Notes under the pieces: model-generated | Seen by the model: the letters and a program-made list of their open reading frames with translations, nothing else | Database searches by the model: none | Told to the model about the DNA's origin: nothing | NCBI RefSeq assembly: GCF_022512515.1 | Contig: NZ_JAKWBK010000001.1 | Coordinates: forward strand, 4,402,001 to 4,466,000 | Direction: 5' to 3' | DNA length: 64,000 bases | Origin: Paraniabella hibiscisoli | GTDB taxonomy: Bacteria; Bacteroidota; Bacteroidia; Chitinophagales; Chitinophagaceae | Shown: in pieces, positions 45,430 through 56,025 of the stretch | Layout of the letters: each line of letters starts with the position of its first letter | Numbering within the stretch: the stretch's first letter is position 1 | Translations under genes and position numbers: made by a program

Positions 45430-46865
45430 ATGAGCAAGTGGATCTCATTGTTTACAGCTTTTGTATGTATAGCAGCCAACGCGCAACAAGTACCGTTGTC
45501 TAAAAGAACGATCAATGTATTTACTACAGCGGAGAGTACCGGGGAAAAGATAAGCAAAACGGTATCAGGAAAAGCTTTTTGCCATTAGAGCAACCGAAAG
45601 AAACGCAGGTTTGTGTTTTTGTTGATCCCACCAAAACCTTCCAGAACTTCGTAGGCATAGGAGGCGCTATTACTGATGCATCGGCTGAAACTTTTGCTAA
45701 ACTTTCAAAAGATAAACAACAGGACTTATTGACAGCCTATTACGATTTGAACAAGGGTATAGGCTATTCCCTTGCGAGAACAAATATCAACAGCTGCGAC
45801 TTCTCCAGTGACATGTATACTTATGTGAAAGATAACGATGTATCACTAAAAAGTTTTGATATATCGCACGACAAGCAGTTTAAAATTCCTATGATCAAAC
45901 AAGCTATGTCAGCTACAGGTGGTAAGCTTAATTTATATGTAAGTCCCTGGAGCCCTCCGGCCTGGATGAAGGATAACAATAATATGCTTTCCGGTGGCAA
46001 GTTACTGAAGCAATATTATCAACCATGGGCCAATTATTATGTAAAATATATAAACGCGTTAAAGCAGGAAGGCGTTCCGGTTTGGGGGCTTTCGGTACAA
46101 AACGAGCCTATGGCAACGCAGCGCTGGGAAAGTTGTATTTACACAGCAGAAGATGAAGCCGATTTTATAAAAACAGCTTTAGGACCTACCCTGCAAAAAG
46201 CCAATATGGGCGACAAAAAATTAATCATTTGGGATCATAACCGCGACCTGATTTACCAGCGGGCCAGTGTTACTTTAAAAGATCCCGCGGTTGCCAAGTA
46301 TGTTTGGGGTATCGGTTTTCACTGGTACGAAACCTGGACGGGTAGCGATATGATGTTTGACAACCTGAAAAGAACCGCAGAAGCATTCCCCTCCAAGAAC
46401 CTGATATTTACAGAAGGCTGCAAAGAAAAATTCTCCATGGATAGTATCAATAACTGGAGCCTGGGAGAACGTTATGGCATGTCGATGATCAACGACTTTA
46501 ATGCCGGAACGGTTGCCTGGACAGATTGGAATATACTGTTAGACGAAAATGGAGGTCCTAACCATGTGGGTAATTTTTGCTTTGCACCTGTACATGCCGA
46601 TACAAAAACTAATAAGCTCATTTATACCAATGCCTATTTCTATATCGGTCATTTCTCTAAGTTCATACGCCCAGGCGCTAAACGTATTATAGCTTCTGTA
46701 AATCGTACTAATTTGCTGACTACAGCTTTTAAAAATCCCGATGGTACAATCGCCATTATAGTGATGAATAAAAGTAATGAAGCATTAACGTATAACCTAT
46801 GGATAGCCAATCACGCGGTTGAAGTGCGGTCACCGGCACACTCCATTCAAACGATTATGCTGTAG
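45430..46865 (+). CDS. GH30 glycoside hydrolase (paralogue 2), frameshifted
   Basis: This is a secreted GH30 enzyme of about 478 residues, 48 nt after paralogue 1. The signal peptide (SLFTAFVCIAANAQQ) is followed by a frame break near 45575. The catalytic barrel shows FVGIGGAITDASAETFAKLS, TNINSCDFSSDMYTY, SPWSPPAWMKDNNN, acid/base Glu in SVQNEPMATQ, GIGFHWYETW and the nucleophile Glu in LIFTEGCKEKF. This is the GH30 subgroup with a wide cleft. It resembles fungal/bacterial beta-1,6-glucanases and glucosylceramidases more than the GH30 xylanases. A beta-sandwich end (HAVEVRSPAHSIQTIML) completes it. Confidence 0.87.
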
Positions 46866-46866
46866 T

Positions 46867-48647
46867 ATGAAAAAGATCTTGGCGGCGCTTTGTTTTTATT
46901 TTTGATTTACCCTGGCTTGTGTGCTGGTGCCGGTGGGGTAGAGATATTTGTTAACCAGGTAGCCTATGAGCAAAACGGTTATAAAACAGGCATTGTAAAA
47001 ACCAATAACCCCGCTACCATTCATACCAGGTTTGAGCTGGTAGAAAAGAGCAGTGGTAAAGTAGTGTTTAACGGCTTACTGCAGGCTTCACAGCAGGTAA
47101 AAGATTGGTCAGATAAAGACTGGTATGCGGTGGCTGATTTTTCCGCCTTCAAATCACCCGGAACTTACTGCCTGGTGGTGAAGCTGGCAGAGAAGGCGGA
47201 TAGCTCTTATTATTTCTCTATTCAACAGCATGCTCTTCCAGCAATAGGTATTCCGGCTATCCTGCAGTTCTTTCAGCATCAAAGGGCTGCATCTCCCGAA
47301 GAGTTGGGAGCCGACAAGCATGTGTTGCTATATGGATCTGAGAAACGGGTGGACCTGCGTGGGGGCTGGTGTGACGCATCGGGTGATGTAAGTAAATACT
47401 TTTCCCATTTGGCTTACACCAATTTTATGCTGCCTCAACAAATACCCATGGTTACCTGGTCTTTTATTAATACAGCTGAACAACTTCCGGGTTTTATACG
47501 GCAAGCCGGCATTGAAGCCGCCTTTAAGGATGAAGCTTTATACGGAGCTGACTATTTACTACGCTCACTTTCTGATGAAGGTTATTTTTATATGACGCTC
47601 TTTTCTTACTTTAAAAAAGACCCTGAAGAAAGAAGGGTAGTAGGACTACTGGCTGATAGTAAAACAACCTCCGATTACCAGTGTGCCTGGAGAGAGGGCG
47701 CAGGAATGGCTATCGCCGCATTAGCGCGTATCTCCACCTGGAAAAAGAACCGGGACTACAATTCGGCCCAATATCTTGCCGGTGCCGAAAGAGCATTTGC
47801 GCATGTAATGGTTAATAGTCTGAAATATGCTGATGACGGTAAGGATAATATTATCGACGATTACTGTGCACTGATGGCTGCCAGCGAACTATGGCTGGCC
47901 ACCGGCAGAAAGGTTTACCAGGCGGAAGCCCGGCAACGAGCATCCAATCTGAACAGGCGTTTATCAGCCGACGGTTATTTTATTGCTGATGATAAAAACA
48001 GGCCCTTTTGGCATGCAGCTGATGCCGGATTACCTGTAATATCATTAGCCCGTTACCTGGATATGGAAAAGAACGCAGACTTCCGAAAGCAGGCATTGCG
48101 TACTATTAAGACGGCTATTGATTATAATTTGAAAGTTACTGCGGGCACTGCTAATCCGTTTGGTTACGCACGTCAGCACTTCAGTGTAAATGGCAGGTTG
48201 AAATCAGGCTTTTTTATCCCGCACCAAAATGAAAGTGGCTGGTGGTGGCAGGGTGAAGATGCCCGGCTGGCCTCACTTACAGCAGCGATGATCGTTGGCG
48301 GCCGCCTGGTATATCCTTCTAACAACGAATGGGGTGTTCAATCTCAATTGCTGAAATATGCATTCGACCAGGTAGCATGGATCCTGGGTAAAAATCCATA
48401 TGGGATGTGCATGATGTATGGATATGGCCATAAGAATGTGCCTTATATGGCATCTATGTACGGGCACGGATCGGGTAAAGGCGGTATCTCTAACGGTATT
48501 ACCGGTAAAGATGGAAATGCTGACGGCTCAGGCATCGATTTTAAAGTGGAGGATAATGGGAACGAATGGCGCTGGAGCGAGCAATGGATTCCGCATACGG
48601 GTTGGTTTCTGCAGGCTGTAACTGCTTTAGCGCCAAAAGAAAAATAA
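46867..48647 (+). CDS. GH9 glycoside hydrolase with N-terminal Ig-like domain, frameshifted
   Basis: This is a secreted inverting beta-glucanase-type enzyme of about 593 residues, starting 1 nt after the GH30 stop. The leader is cut by a frame break near 46890. Seen: an Ig-like CelD_N-type domain (IFVNQVAYEQNGYKTGIV), then GGWCDASGDVSKYFSHLAYT (the catalytic-base Asp region), a long alpha/alpha barrel, FAFDQVAWILGKNPYG-type segment, and EWRWSEQWIPHTGWFLQAV with the general-acid Glu. GH9 mostly holds endoglucanases, with exo-acting glucosaminidases also known, the latter fitting a chitin-containing substrate. It lies in one operon with the GH5 and GH30 genes. Confidence 0.86.
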
Positions 48648-48677
48648 CTGCAATTTTCTGATCAAAAAAACTTGTAC

Positions 48678-49445
48678 ATGAAACGAGTCTTCTTTACTAT
48701 TTTAATTAGTTGGATTGCGTGCATTTCATTAAATGCCGCGCTGCCTCATCCTCCGGCAAAAACCAAAGTATTGGTATTAACGGAAAGAGGAGGAGGACAT
48801 GAGGGTTTTGTTGCTGCTGCATTAGATTGGTTAAAAGCATTCGCGGACAAAAACAAGCTGGAGTTAAAAGTGATCAACCATCCGCGCGAGATAGAGCATG
48901 ACTCGCTTGCCTGCTATCGTCTTTTTATACAACTAAATTATCCTCCATACAATTGGACACCCAAAACAATGGCAGCTTTTGAAAGGTATATCGATCAGGG
49001 CCTTGGATCATGGATCGGTTTTCATCATGCTACACTCTTGGGCGAATTTGATGGTTACCCTATATGGAATTGGTTCTCAGATTTTATGGGAGGCATTCGC
49101 TTCAAATCCTATATCGCCAAAAAAGCTACAGCAAATGTATGGGTGGAAGCAGCTGGTCACCCAGTAATGAAAAGCCTGCCACGCTTGTTTTCCATTCCGG
49201 ATGATGAATGGTATACTTTTGATAAGAATCCCCGCACCAACGTAAATGTACTGGCAACGGTAGATGAATCCAGCTATCAGCCTGCATCTGACGTAAAAAT
49301 GGGCGATCACCCGGTGATCTGGAGCAACAGCAAGAAGAAAGCAAAGAATGTTTATTTCCTCATAGGTCATAGCGCTTCGTTGGTAGCAACACCAGCGTTT
49401 ACCCAAATGTTTGCCAATGCTATTAAATGGGGTTTAAAGAAATAA
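48678..49445 (+). CDS. ThuA domain protein (secreted), copy 1
   Basis: This is a 255-residue exported protein with a glutamine-amidotransferase-like fold. ATG 48678 is favoured over a TTG two codons upstream. The signal peptide (ILISWIACISLNAALPHP) is followed by LVLTERGGGHEGFVAAALDW, GSWIGFHHATLLGEFDGYP and HPVIWSNSKKKAKNVYFLIG, all typical of ThuA-like proteins. The family was named after a trehalose-utilisation gene, but its biochemical activity is unsettled. The gene is intact, 30 nt after GH9, and is followed by a paralogue. Confidence 0.85.
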   Translation: MKRVFFTILISWIACISLNAALPHPPAKTKVLVLTERGGGHEGFVAAALDWLKAFADKNKLELKVINHPREIEHDSLACYRLFIQLNYPPYNWTPKTMAAFERYIDQGLGSWIGFHHATLLGEFDGYPIWNWFSDFMGGIRFKSYIAKKATANVWVEAAGHPVMKSLPRLFSIPDDEWYTFDKNPRTNVNVLATVDESSYQPASDVKMGDHPVIWSNSKKKAKNVYFLIGHSASLVATPAFTQMFANAIKWGLKK

Positions 49446-49507
49446 TAGCAGGCGATCTTTCCTTGGTTCCTCAACTCATACATCCATTCAATCAAAATAG
49501 ATATAAA

Positions 49508-50292
49508 ATGAAAAAACTAGTTTCATTGATCTTGACAGTTGCCCTTATGAGTACCTGTATTAATGCACAGGCACAGCGTTATCCTCGTTTTAAAGTGCTC
49601 GCCTTTTATAATAAACATGTAGAACGGGCACATGTGGAATTTGCAGATGATGCTATAAAATTTTTTAAGGGACTTACCATAGGAAATGGCTTCGTGTTCG
49701 ATACTACCAGCCGCATGTCTGACCTTACTGACGAGAAGATAAAGGACTACCAGTTGCTGATGATGATCAATGATTTTCCCCACAGCAACGAACAACGAAA
49801 AGCCTTTGAAAAGTATATGGAAACGGGCGGCGGATGGTTGGGATTTCATGTAGCCGCCTATAATGATCGTACCACTAACTGGCCCTGGTTTGTCAATTTC
49901 CTGGGCGGCGGCGTATTCAACCGCAATAGCTGGCCTCCTTTACCGGCCAAGCTGGTGGTAGATGATAACAAACACCCTGTAACTAAGGCTTTGCCATCTA
50001 CTTTTATTGCTCCGCTAAATGAGTGGTACCAATGGAAACCCAGCCCACGCGAAAATAAAAAAGTAAAAGTGTTGGCCAGCCTATCAGTAGATAATTATCC
50101 ATTAGGTCTTAAGGATATTTTACCGGATGGAGATACGCCCGTGGTTTGGACCAATACGGATTATCGCATGATATACCTGAATATGGGCCATGGCGATAAT
50201 ATTTTTTCTGATGCTACACAGAATAAATTAATTATAGATGCATTTCGTTGGGTTGTAGGTGCTGATAAAAAGGCGATCCATTTAAAAAATAG
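49508..50292 (+). CDS. ThuA domain protein (secreted), copy 2
   Basis: This is a paralogue of the preceding gene, about 260 residues. ATG 49508 is followed by a signal peptide (LVSLILTVALMSTCINAQAQ). Seen: FKVLAFYNKHVERAHVEFAD, GGGWLGFHVAAYNDRTTNWP, DGDTPVVWTNTDYRMIYLNM and a C-terminal IIDAFRWVVGADKK. The reading frame as given runs on into the next gene without a stop. A TAG at 50290-50292 in the neighbouring frame would end it normally if a single base has been lost in the A5 run near 50270. I annotate that end, but a real fusion is not excluded. Function is unknown. Confidence 0.75.
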
Positions 50293-50296
50293 TATA

Positions 50297-51494
50297 ATGA
50301 CACAGGCTACCACACCTTCAGGCAGGGTTTTTTCGATCGATATTATGCGGGGCATAACCCTATGCCTGATGTTATTGGTGAATGATCTCTTTGAGCCAGG
50401 CGTTCCTTCGTGGATGGTGCATACAAAGGCCGAAACAGACGGTATGGGATTGGCCGACTGGGTGTTTCCGGGGTTTCTTTTTATGGCAGGGCTTTCCATC
50501 CCTTATGCTATGGCAGCCCGGCAGAAAAAGGAGATACCCGGTTCCGGCTGTTATTGCATGTGTTATTTCGAGCGGTTAGCTTACTCATCATAGGTGTTTT
50601 GATGTTGAACGGCAGCCGGGTCAATGAAGAGCTAACAGGTATGCCTGAACTACTTTGGAAAGTGTTGATGTATAGCTGCGTGTTCCTGGTATGGAATGCC
50701 TATCCCCGTAAAAAGGGTTTACAACCATTGTTTGTTATACTGCAATTGGCTGGGTTTGCCGGATTAATATACCTGGTTGCGATTTTTAAGGCAGGTTCGC
50801 CTGGTGATATCCAATGGCTGGAAACAGGCTGGTGGGGTATATTGGGTTTGATCGGTTGGGGATATCTCACCGCAGCACTGGTGTATTTACTGATAGGAGA
50901 GCGATTGGTTATGGCTGCTGTATCATGGGGGCTATTTGTTGTACTAAATATTCTAGCACAATCCGGCCAGCTACATATCGGAGGTGTTGCCGGTAACATC
51001 TTTGGAGTAGTGCTTAATGGTAATGTTCCATCTATTGTACTGGCGGGTTTGACCATAGGCATATTGATCAAACAACAGCAGGCAGAAAAAAACGACTATT
51101 AAAGTGGCTGCTGCTGGCTGGCATTCTAGCTGTTATAGGCGGTTTTATGCTTCGTAATTGGTTTATTATATCTAAGATCTATGGGACTCCCAGTTGGGCA
51201 ATGCTTTGTAACGGTATCAGCATACTACTATTTGCCATTGTATATTATTGTACCGATGTGCTGAAAATAGTAAAATGGGCAACACTCTTTAATATAGCCG
51301 GCAGAAACTCTTTGACTACTTATTTAGCGCCGGATCTTATTTATTTTGCCTGCTGGGGCTGGGGTATCCCGTTATTTTTTTATAAGCAAAGCGAAAATAT
51401 GTTACTGGCCATTGGCGGCTCAGTTGCCTGGACTATATTAATGGTATTGTTTGCACATGGCTTGTCTAAAATCCATATCAAATTGAAACTATAA
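50297..51494 (+). CDS. DUF5009-type acyltransferase-like membrane protein, frameshifted
   Basis: This is a polytopic inner-membrane protein of about 398 residues resembling heparan-alpha-glucosaminide N-acetyltransferase relatives. Seen: RVFSIDIMRGITLCLMLLVN, then SWMVHTKAETDGMGLADWVF and PGFLFMAGLSIPYAM at the start, then ten or so helices, and a last part GRNSLTTYLAPDLIYFACWG. Frames break near 50530 and 51095. Members are common in Bacteroidota PULs and are thought to acylate released or periplasmic sugars. Here it closes the GH5-GH30-GH9-ThuA operon. The function is inferred from family only. Confidence 0.78.
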
Positions 51495-51910
51495 GATTAT
51501 TGGCCAAATTATTTGATCAGAGCTATCGCGTAAAGCATACCATTTAACCAGAGAAACTGATTGCAATGTAATGGCATGCTTTATACCTGACCATCTTATT
51601 ATTTTTCAATTTAATTTATCCAGGTTATAATGGCAGCTGTCTCCGGTATAGCCTGTTTAAAGGTCGATCTCTTTACCGGCAGCCAATGCCGTCTGCGATT
51701 CTTATATCGTTATTTCAGTCCTCCTGTTTGTCGATTTGTTTGTGCAGCATAGTATGTCCGTCCGTTATAGTTGAAGATCGGCATGATCATATTTTACAAA
51801 AGGGCTTAATTAGATCTTGAAACCAGCGATCTGAGCAAAAAACGGGAAAGCGTAGTGTTGAAAAACAATAGACGCACTTAACATATTGAAAATCAATCAA
51901 TAAATTTCCT
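51495..51910. other. Non-coding spacer before SusC promoter
   Basis: About 415 nt without a credible ORF, tRNA or CRISPR repeat. It follows the acyltransferase stop and ends at the regulatory element near 51911. I see no strong terminator in it. Confidence 0.4.
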
Positions 51911-51980
51911 GTTAACGTATTTTTAACGTAGCCCTTTTTTTGGAATAGGGTGCTTGAAACACCAAATTTGTACCAGACTT
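51911..51980 (+). promoter_or_regulatory. Shared promoter/operator element, copy C (upstream of susCD)
   Basis: GTATTTTTAACGTAGC, then CCTTTTTTTGGAATAG, and CCAAATTTGTACC, with 20 nt between TTTG and CAAATTTG, exactly as in copy B. The upstream block differs from A/B in a few positions (AACGTA against GACGTA). The SusC start is about 500 nt downstream, which implies a long leader if transcription starts here. Confidence 0.62.
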
Positions 51981-52473
51981 TTAAATGATGATGCTTGCTT
52001 TAAGCCGGAATTGTTGCCAGGATCGTTCTTAATCAAAAATTGCTTTGGGTAAAAAGGAGATTGTAATAAAAGGGAATAAAGCGTTTTGAAAAGTCTGAAA
52101 ATCCAACGATTGCAAAAATATTTTCAGAGATGGAAAAGATAGTCCCGGCGTAACAGTCAGGCCGGTAATTAACTGCTTGTTCAAAATTTCAGCATCGGAA
52201 TGAAGGATGAACAACCGGTAACTAAACAGTATCGGCTGGCGATGTTGTCGTTAAACTTAAACGCCGCGGTTACGACAATCGGTAGAGGGACCATTGATAA
52301 AAGTATTGTAAAGCCATTGATAAATCAAAATTGAGAAAATGAGAAAAAACCAACATTGAATTGCCGATCCCACTAAACGCGATCTGCATGTTGCAGAACG
52401 TTTGCATTGCTTAAGCTAAACTTTTTAACAAAAAATGTAAAGAACCTCTTTACGATTACAAACACAAGAAATT
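51981..52473. other. Long presumed 5' leader of the susC gene
   Basis: About 490 nt lie between the promoter-like element C and the SusC start. The region has no protein-like ORF. A stretch near 52240-52330 (CGTTAAACTTAAACGCCGCG and following) is GC-richer than its surroundings. I cannot fold a known riboswitch or name a leader RNA in it. Confidence 0.4.
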
Positions 52474-55400
52474 ATGTTTTATAAGGTGTATGCTGATTTA
52501 AAAAGGCGAAAAGCTAAAAGAACGCCTAACAGGTTCTGGCGGCTTTTTCTATCAACCCTGCTGTTACTAACAACGGCCTCTTGTATCCAGGAGGCATCTG
52601 CTGAGGTTGAACCGCTCAAAAAAGATAAAAGTGCTATTCCCCGGTCTTACCAAAAAACAAATCAAATGCCGCTTTTACGGTATTGGATATAGTTGGTCGT
52701 GTTACTGACACAGCGGGCGTAGCGCTGAGTGATGTATCTGTAGCTGTTAAAGATTCGAAAGTAGGTACGGCTACTAATACTTCGGGGCAGTATTCGCTAT
52801 CCGGCATCAGCGAAAATGCTGTCCTGGTATTTTCCTACGTAGGATACACTACCCAGGAAGTGCCTGTGGACGGGCGAAACCGTATTGACGTGGTAATGCG
52901 AACTGTTGAAGACAGCCTGAATGCCGTAATTATCAACGTGGGTTATGGTCGTCAACGAAAGGAATTCCTGACTTCTTCGGTAAGCACTGTATCGGGTGCC
53001 GAGCTGGTAAAAGCGCCGGTTCCTAATATCAGTACGGCTTTAAAAGGCCAGTTAGCCGGCCTTGTGGCCATTCAGAGCTCGGGTAAACCCGGATCAGATG
53101 GCGCATCATTAAACATACGTGGTACAGGTACTTACACCGGCCAAACATCTCCACTCATTATGGTGGATGGTATCGCGCGGGATACCTACGATGATATTGA
53201 TCCGAACGAAGTAGAAAGCATCAGTATTTTAAAGGATGCTGCTGCAACATCGGTTTATGGTGTACGGGGCGCCAACGGTGTAATCCTGATCACCACTAAA
53301 AGAGGTCTGAACAGTACAACCCCTCCATCAACTTCACGGGTCAAACAGCCCGGTCATCTTTTACCAATTTACCGCGCTTTGTGAACTCCTACGAATATGC
53401 AACCCTGCTTAACGAACAGGCTTTAGGCGACTACTGGGTAAAACATGCAAAAGATCCGGACATCAAAACCTGGGACGATTTTGTACGGAAGCGGGATGCT
53501 AACTGGCGCACAGATGGGTCTATTAACTTTAGCGATAATGATCTTCGCTATTTTCAAAATGCGCATACGCCCACACTGGCTAATGGAGAGCGCAACCCCT
53601 GGTATGATCCATACTTTCATCCTGATACTGATTGGAAGAAAATGTTATTCAGAGATGCCACCAGCACTTCGCAGGCTAACGTAAATATGCGCGGCGGCAG
53701 CAAGTCGATGCGGTACTTTGTATCGCTGGGATATTTAAACCAGGACGGTTTGTTCCGTACAGATTATATGGCCTATGATAAAGACATGCAGTTTAACAAA
53801 AAACGCTATAACCTGCGTGGTAATCTTGACTTTGATGTGACGGAAGATTTTAAAATCGAACTCAATCTCGGTACCCAGTTCGTTACCATCGGCGGTATGG
53901 ATAATGATGCCTATATCTGGGAAAAAGGATTCTATGGGCTTTTCCAATGAGCTCGCCGGGCCTGGTGAATGGAAAATATGTAGTTCCGTTAAACGCCAAT
54001 GGGGATGATCGTTATAATCCCATGTATGCAACAGAAAACTCCAACTATTGGAACAAAACCAATAACAGTATTTTAAACTCAGCCGTGTTAGCAACCTATA
54101 AGCTCGACAAAATTACACAGGGTCTGCAGGTACGCGTGATCGGCTCTTATGATAGCTATTTCGCCAGCAGAAGTTACGGCCGTTACCTGCCGCTATTATA
54201 TGATATGCGGCCCAACCCAAATGGCGATCCGCTAGATCCGATTTTATCTCAGCGAAACGAACTGCAGCCACCTACTATTAATTCCGACTTTTTCCTGGGC
54301 AAATGGCGTAAGATGTACCTGGAAGGAACCATTAATTACAACCGCAGCTTTGGTAAGCATGCCGTTTCTGGGATGTTGCTTGCCAACAGGGAAAAGCGTT
54401 TTGACCCTAATCTGCAATTTCAACTGCCTGCTGGCTATCAGGGCACAACAGGTCGTTTAGGTTATAACTATAACGGCAAATACCTGTTTGAGTACGCAGT
54501 TACTTATAACGGTTCTGAGAACTTCCCTGAGGGTAGCCGCTATGGACTATTTCCCTCCTATTCCGGTTCATGGATCATAACCAACGAAGGGTTCTATCAA
54601 AAAAATGATATTGTTAGCTTCCTTAAACTCCGGGGTTCTTATGGTGAAGTGGGTAACGACCGTATTGGTGGTGCGCGGTACCTGTACCTCCCTGATACCT
54701 GGAAAAATAATACGGGCTATACTTTTGGCGATCGTAACACGCCACGTTATATCAATGGAGTGGATGAAGCAGCTTTAGGAAACCCCAATGTAACCTGGGA
54801 AGTGTCTAAGGAAATAAACCTTGCCGTGGATACCCGGTTTTTCAGGAGCAAGCTTTCCATAACATACGAGTATTTCATCAGAAATCGTTCTGATATTCTT
54901 TCCTACAGGGGTACAGTTCCTTCGATCGTTGCTGCAAACCTGCCCCCATACAACCTGGGTAAGGTAAAAAGTTGGGGACATAATTTCGAGGTTCGCTATA
55001 ACGAAAATATCGGAGGCTTTAATTTCTTTTTAAATGCCAATGGTGCGATACAGAGAAACAAGATCATTTTCAGAGACGAGGCTGTTTTCCCTGGCCTGGA
55101 GTACCAGGCATCTACGGGCAGGCCCAATGGTCAGCAGCTTTTGTTAACGGCAGATGGTTTGTATACTTCCTGGTCGCAGTTTTATGCTATTGATGGTAAT
55201 GGTAATCCTATTCTTTCTCAACCGGTATTGGCTTTAAAAGATGGTAAAACCTATAACGACGTAAATGGTAACCCGGTTTATGTTAAAGACCTGGGCTTTG
55301 GCGGCCGCTCTTTACAACCTGGTGATATTCGCCTGGTAGATGTTAATGGCGATGGCCTGATCAATGAGAAAGATCGTGTAAGACAAGGTTACTCAACTGC

Positions 55401-55887
55401 GCCTATTTATAGTTATGGTGTAACCCTTGGTTTCCGGTTTAAAGGTTTCGACGTATCAGCTCTATTTGCAGGAATGGCCGGCGTAGCAAGAGGCGCTATG
55501 AATACCTATCATTTCGATAAACAGCAAGCCTTGTTTGATGTAGATATGTATCGCTTCAGCCTGGATCGTTATAATAATGGAGATCAAATTATTTTCCCTT
55601 CTCCCAGCTACGACAAAGGTGCTTCGGGCTTTGGGGCAGAGAATGCCGGCAATACTTATTTCCTGATCAATACTTCCTATACCCGTTTACAGAACATGAC
55701 TATTGGATATACGCTTACCAAAGCCTTTATGACCCGCCTGGGTGTGAAGTCCGCCCGCATTTATGTAAATGGAGACAACCTGTATACCTGGTCGAAAGCA
55801 AAGATCTGGGGCGACCCGGAGAATCTGGGAAACCAGGGATATCCATTGTATAAAACATATAATATGGGTGTCAATTTGAATTTCTAA
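52474..55887 (+). CDS. SusC/RagA family TonB-linked outer membrane protein, frameshifted
   Basis: This is an outer-membrane glycan importer of about 1,138 residues. The long N-terminus (KRRKAKRTPNRFWRLFLSTL, then a signal-peptide core LLLLTTASC) leads into the carboxypeptidase-regulatory-like domain (IVGRVTDTAGVALSDVSVAV, YSLSGISENAVLVFSYVGY). The plug follows (PLIMVDGIARDTYDDIDPNE, SISILKDAAATSVYGVRGAN), then a 22-strand barrel ending in aromatic YNMGVNLNF. Frames break near 52650, 53320 and 53935. It pairs with the SusD lipoprotein gene 138 nt downstream and depends on TonB. It sits behind regulatory copy C. Confidence 0.9.
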
Positions 55888-56025
55888 AGAAATCAAAGAT
55901 TCAGACTAAAAGAACGATTGTTTGATTTTTAAACTTAACAAATGAAACGAAACGTACATAATTCACACAACGATTATATAAACGATAACTGTTCGGACTC
56001 CTCTTCGGAAGAGCCTATTGTTTCG

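Noticed and set aside
52029-52214. Minus-strand ORF in the susC leader
   Set aside because: Short, no export signal or family motif, and surrounded by non-coding sequence.
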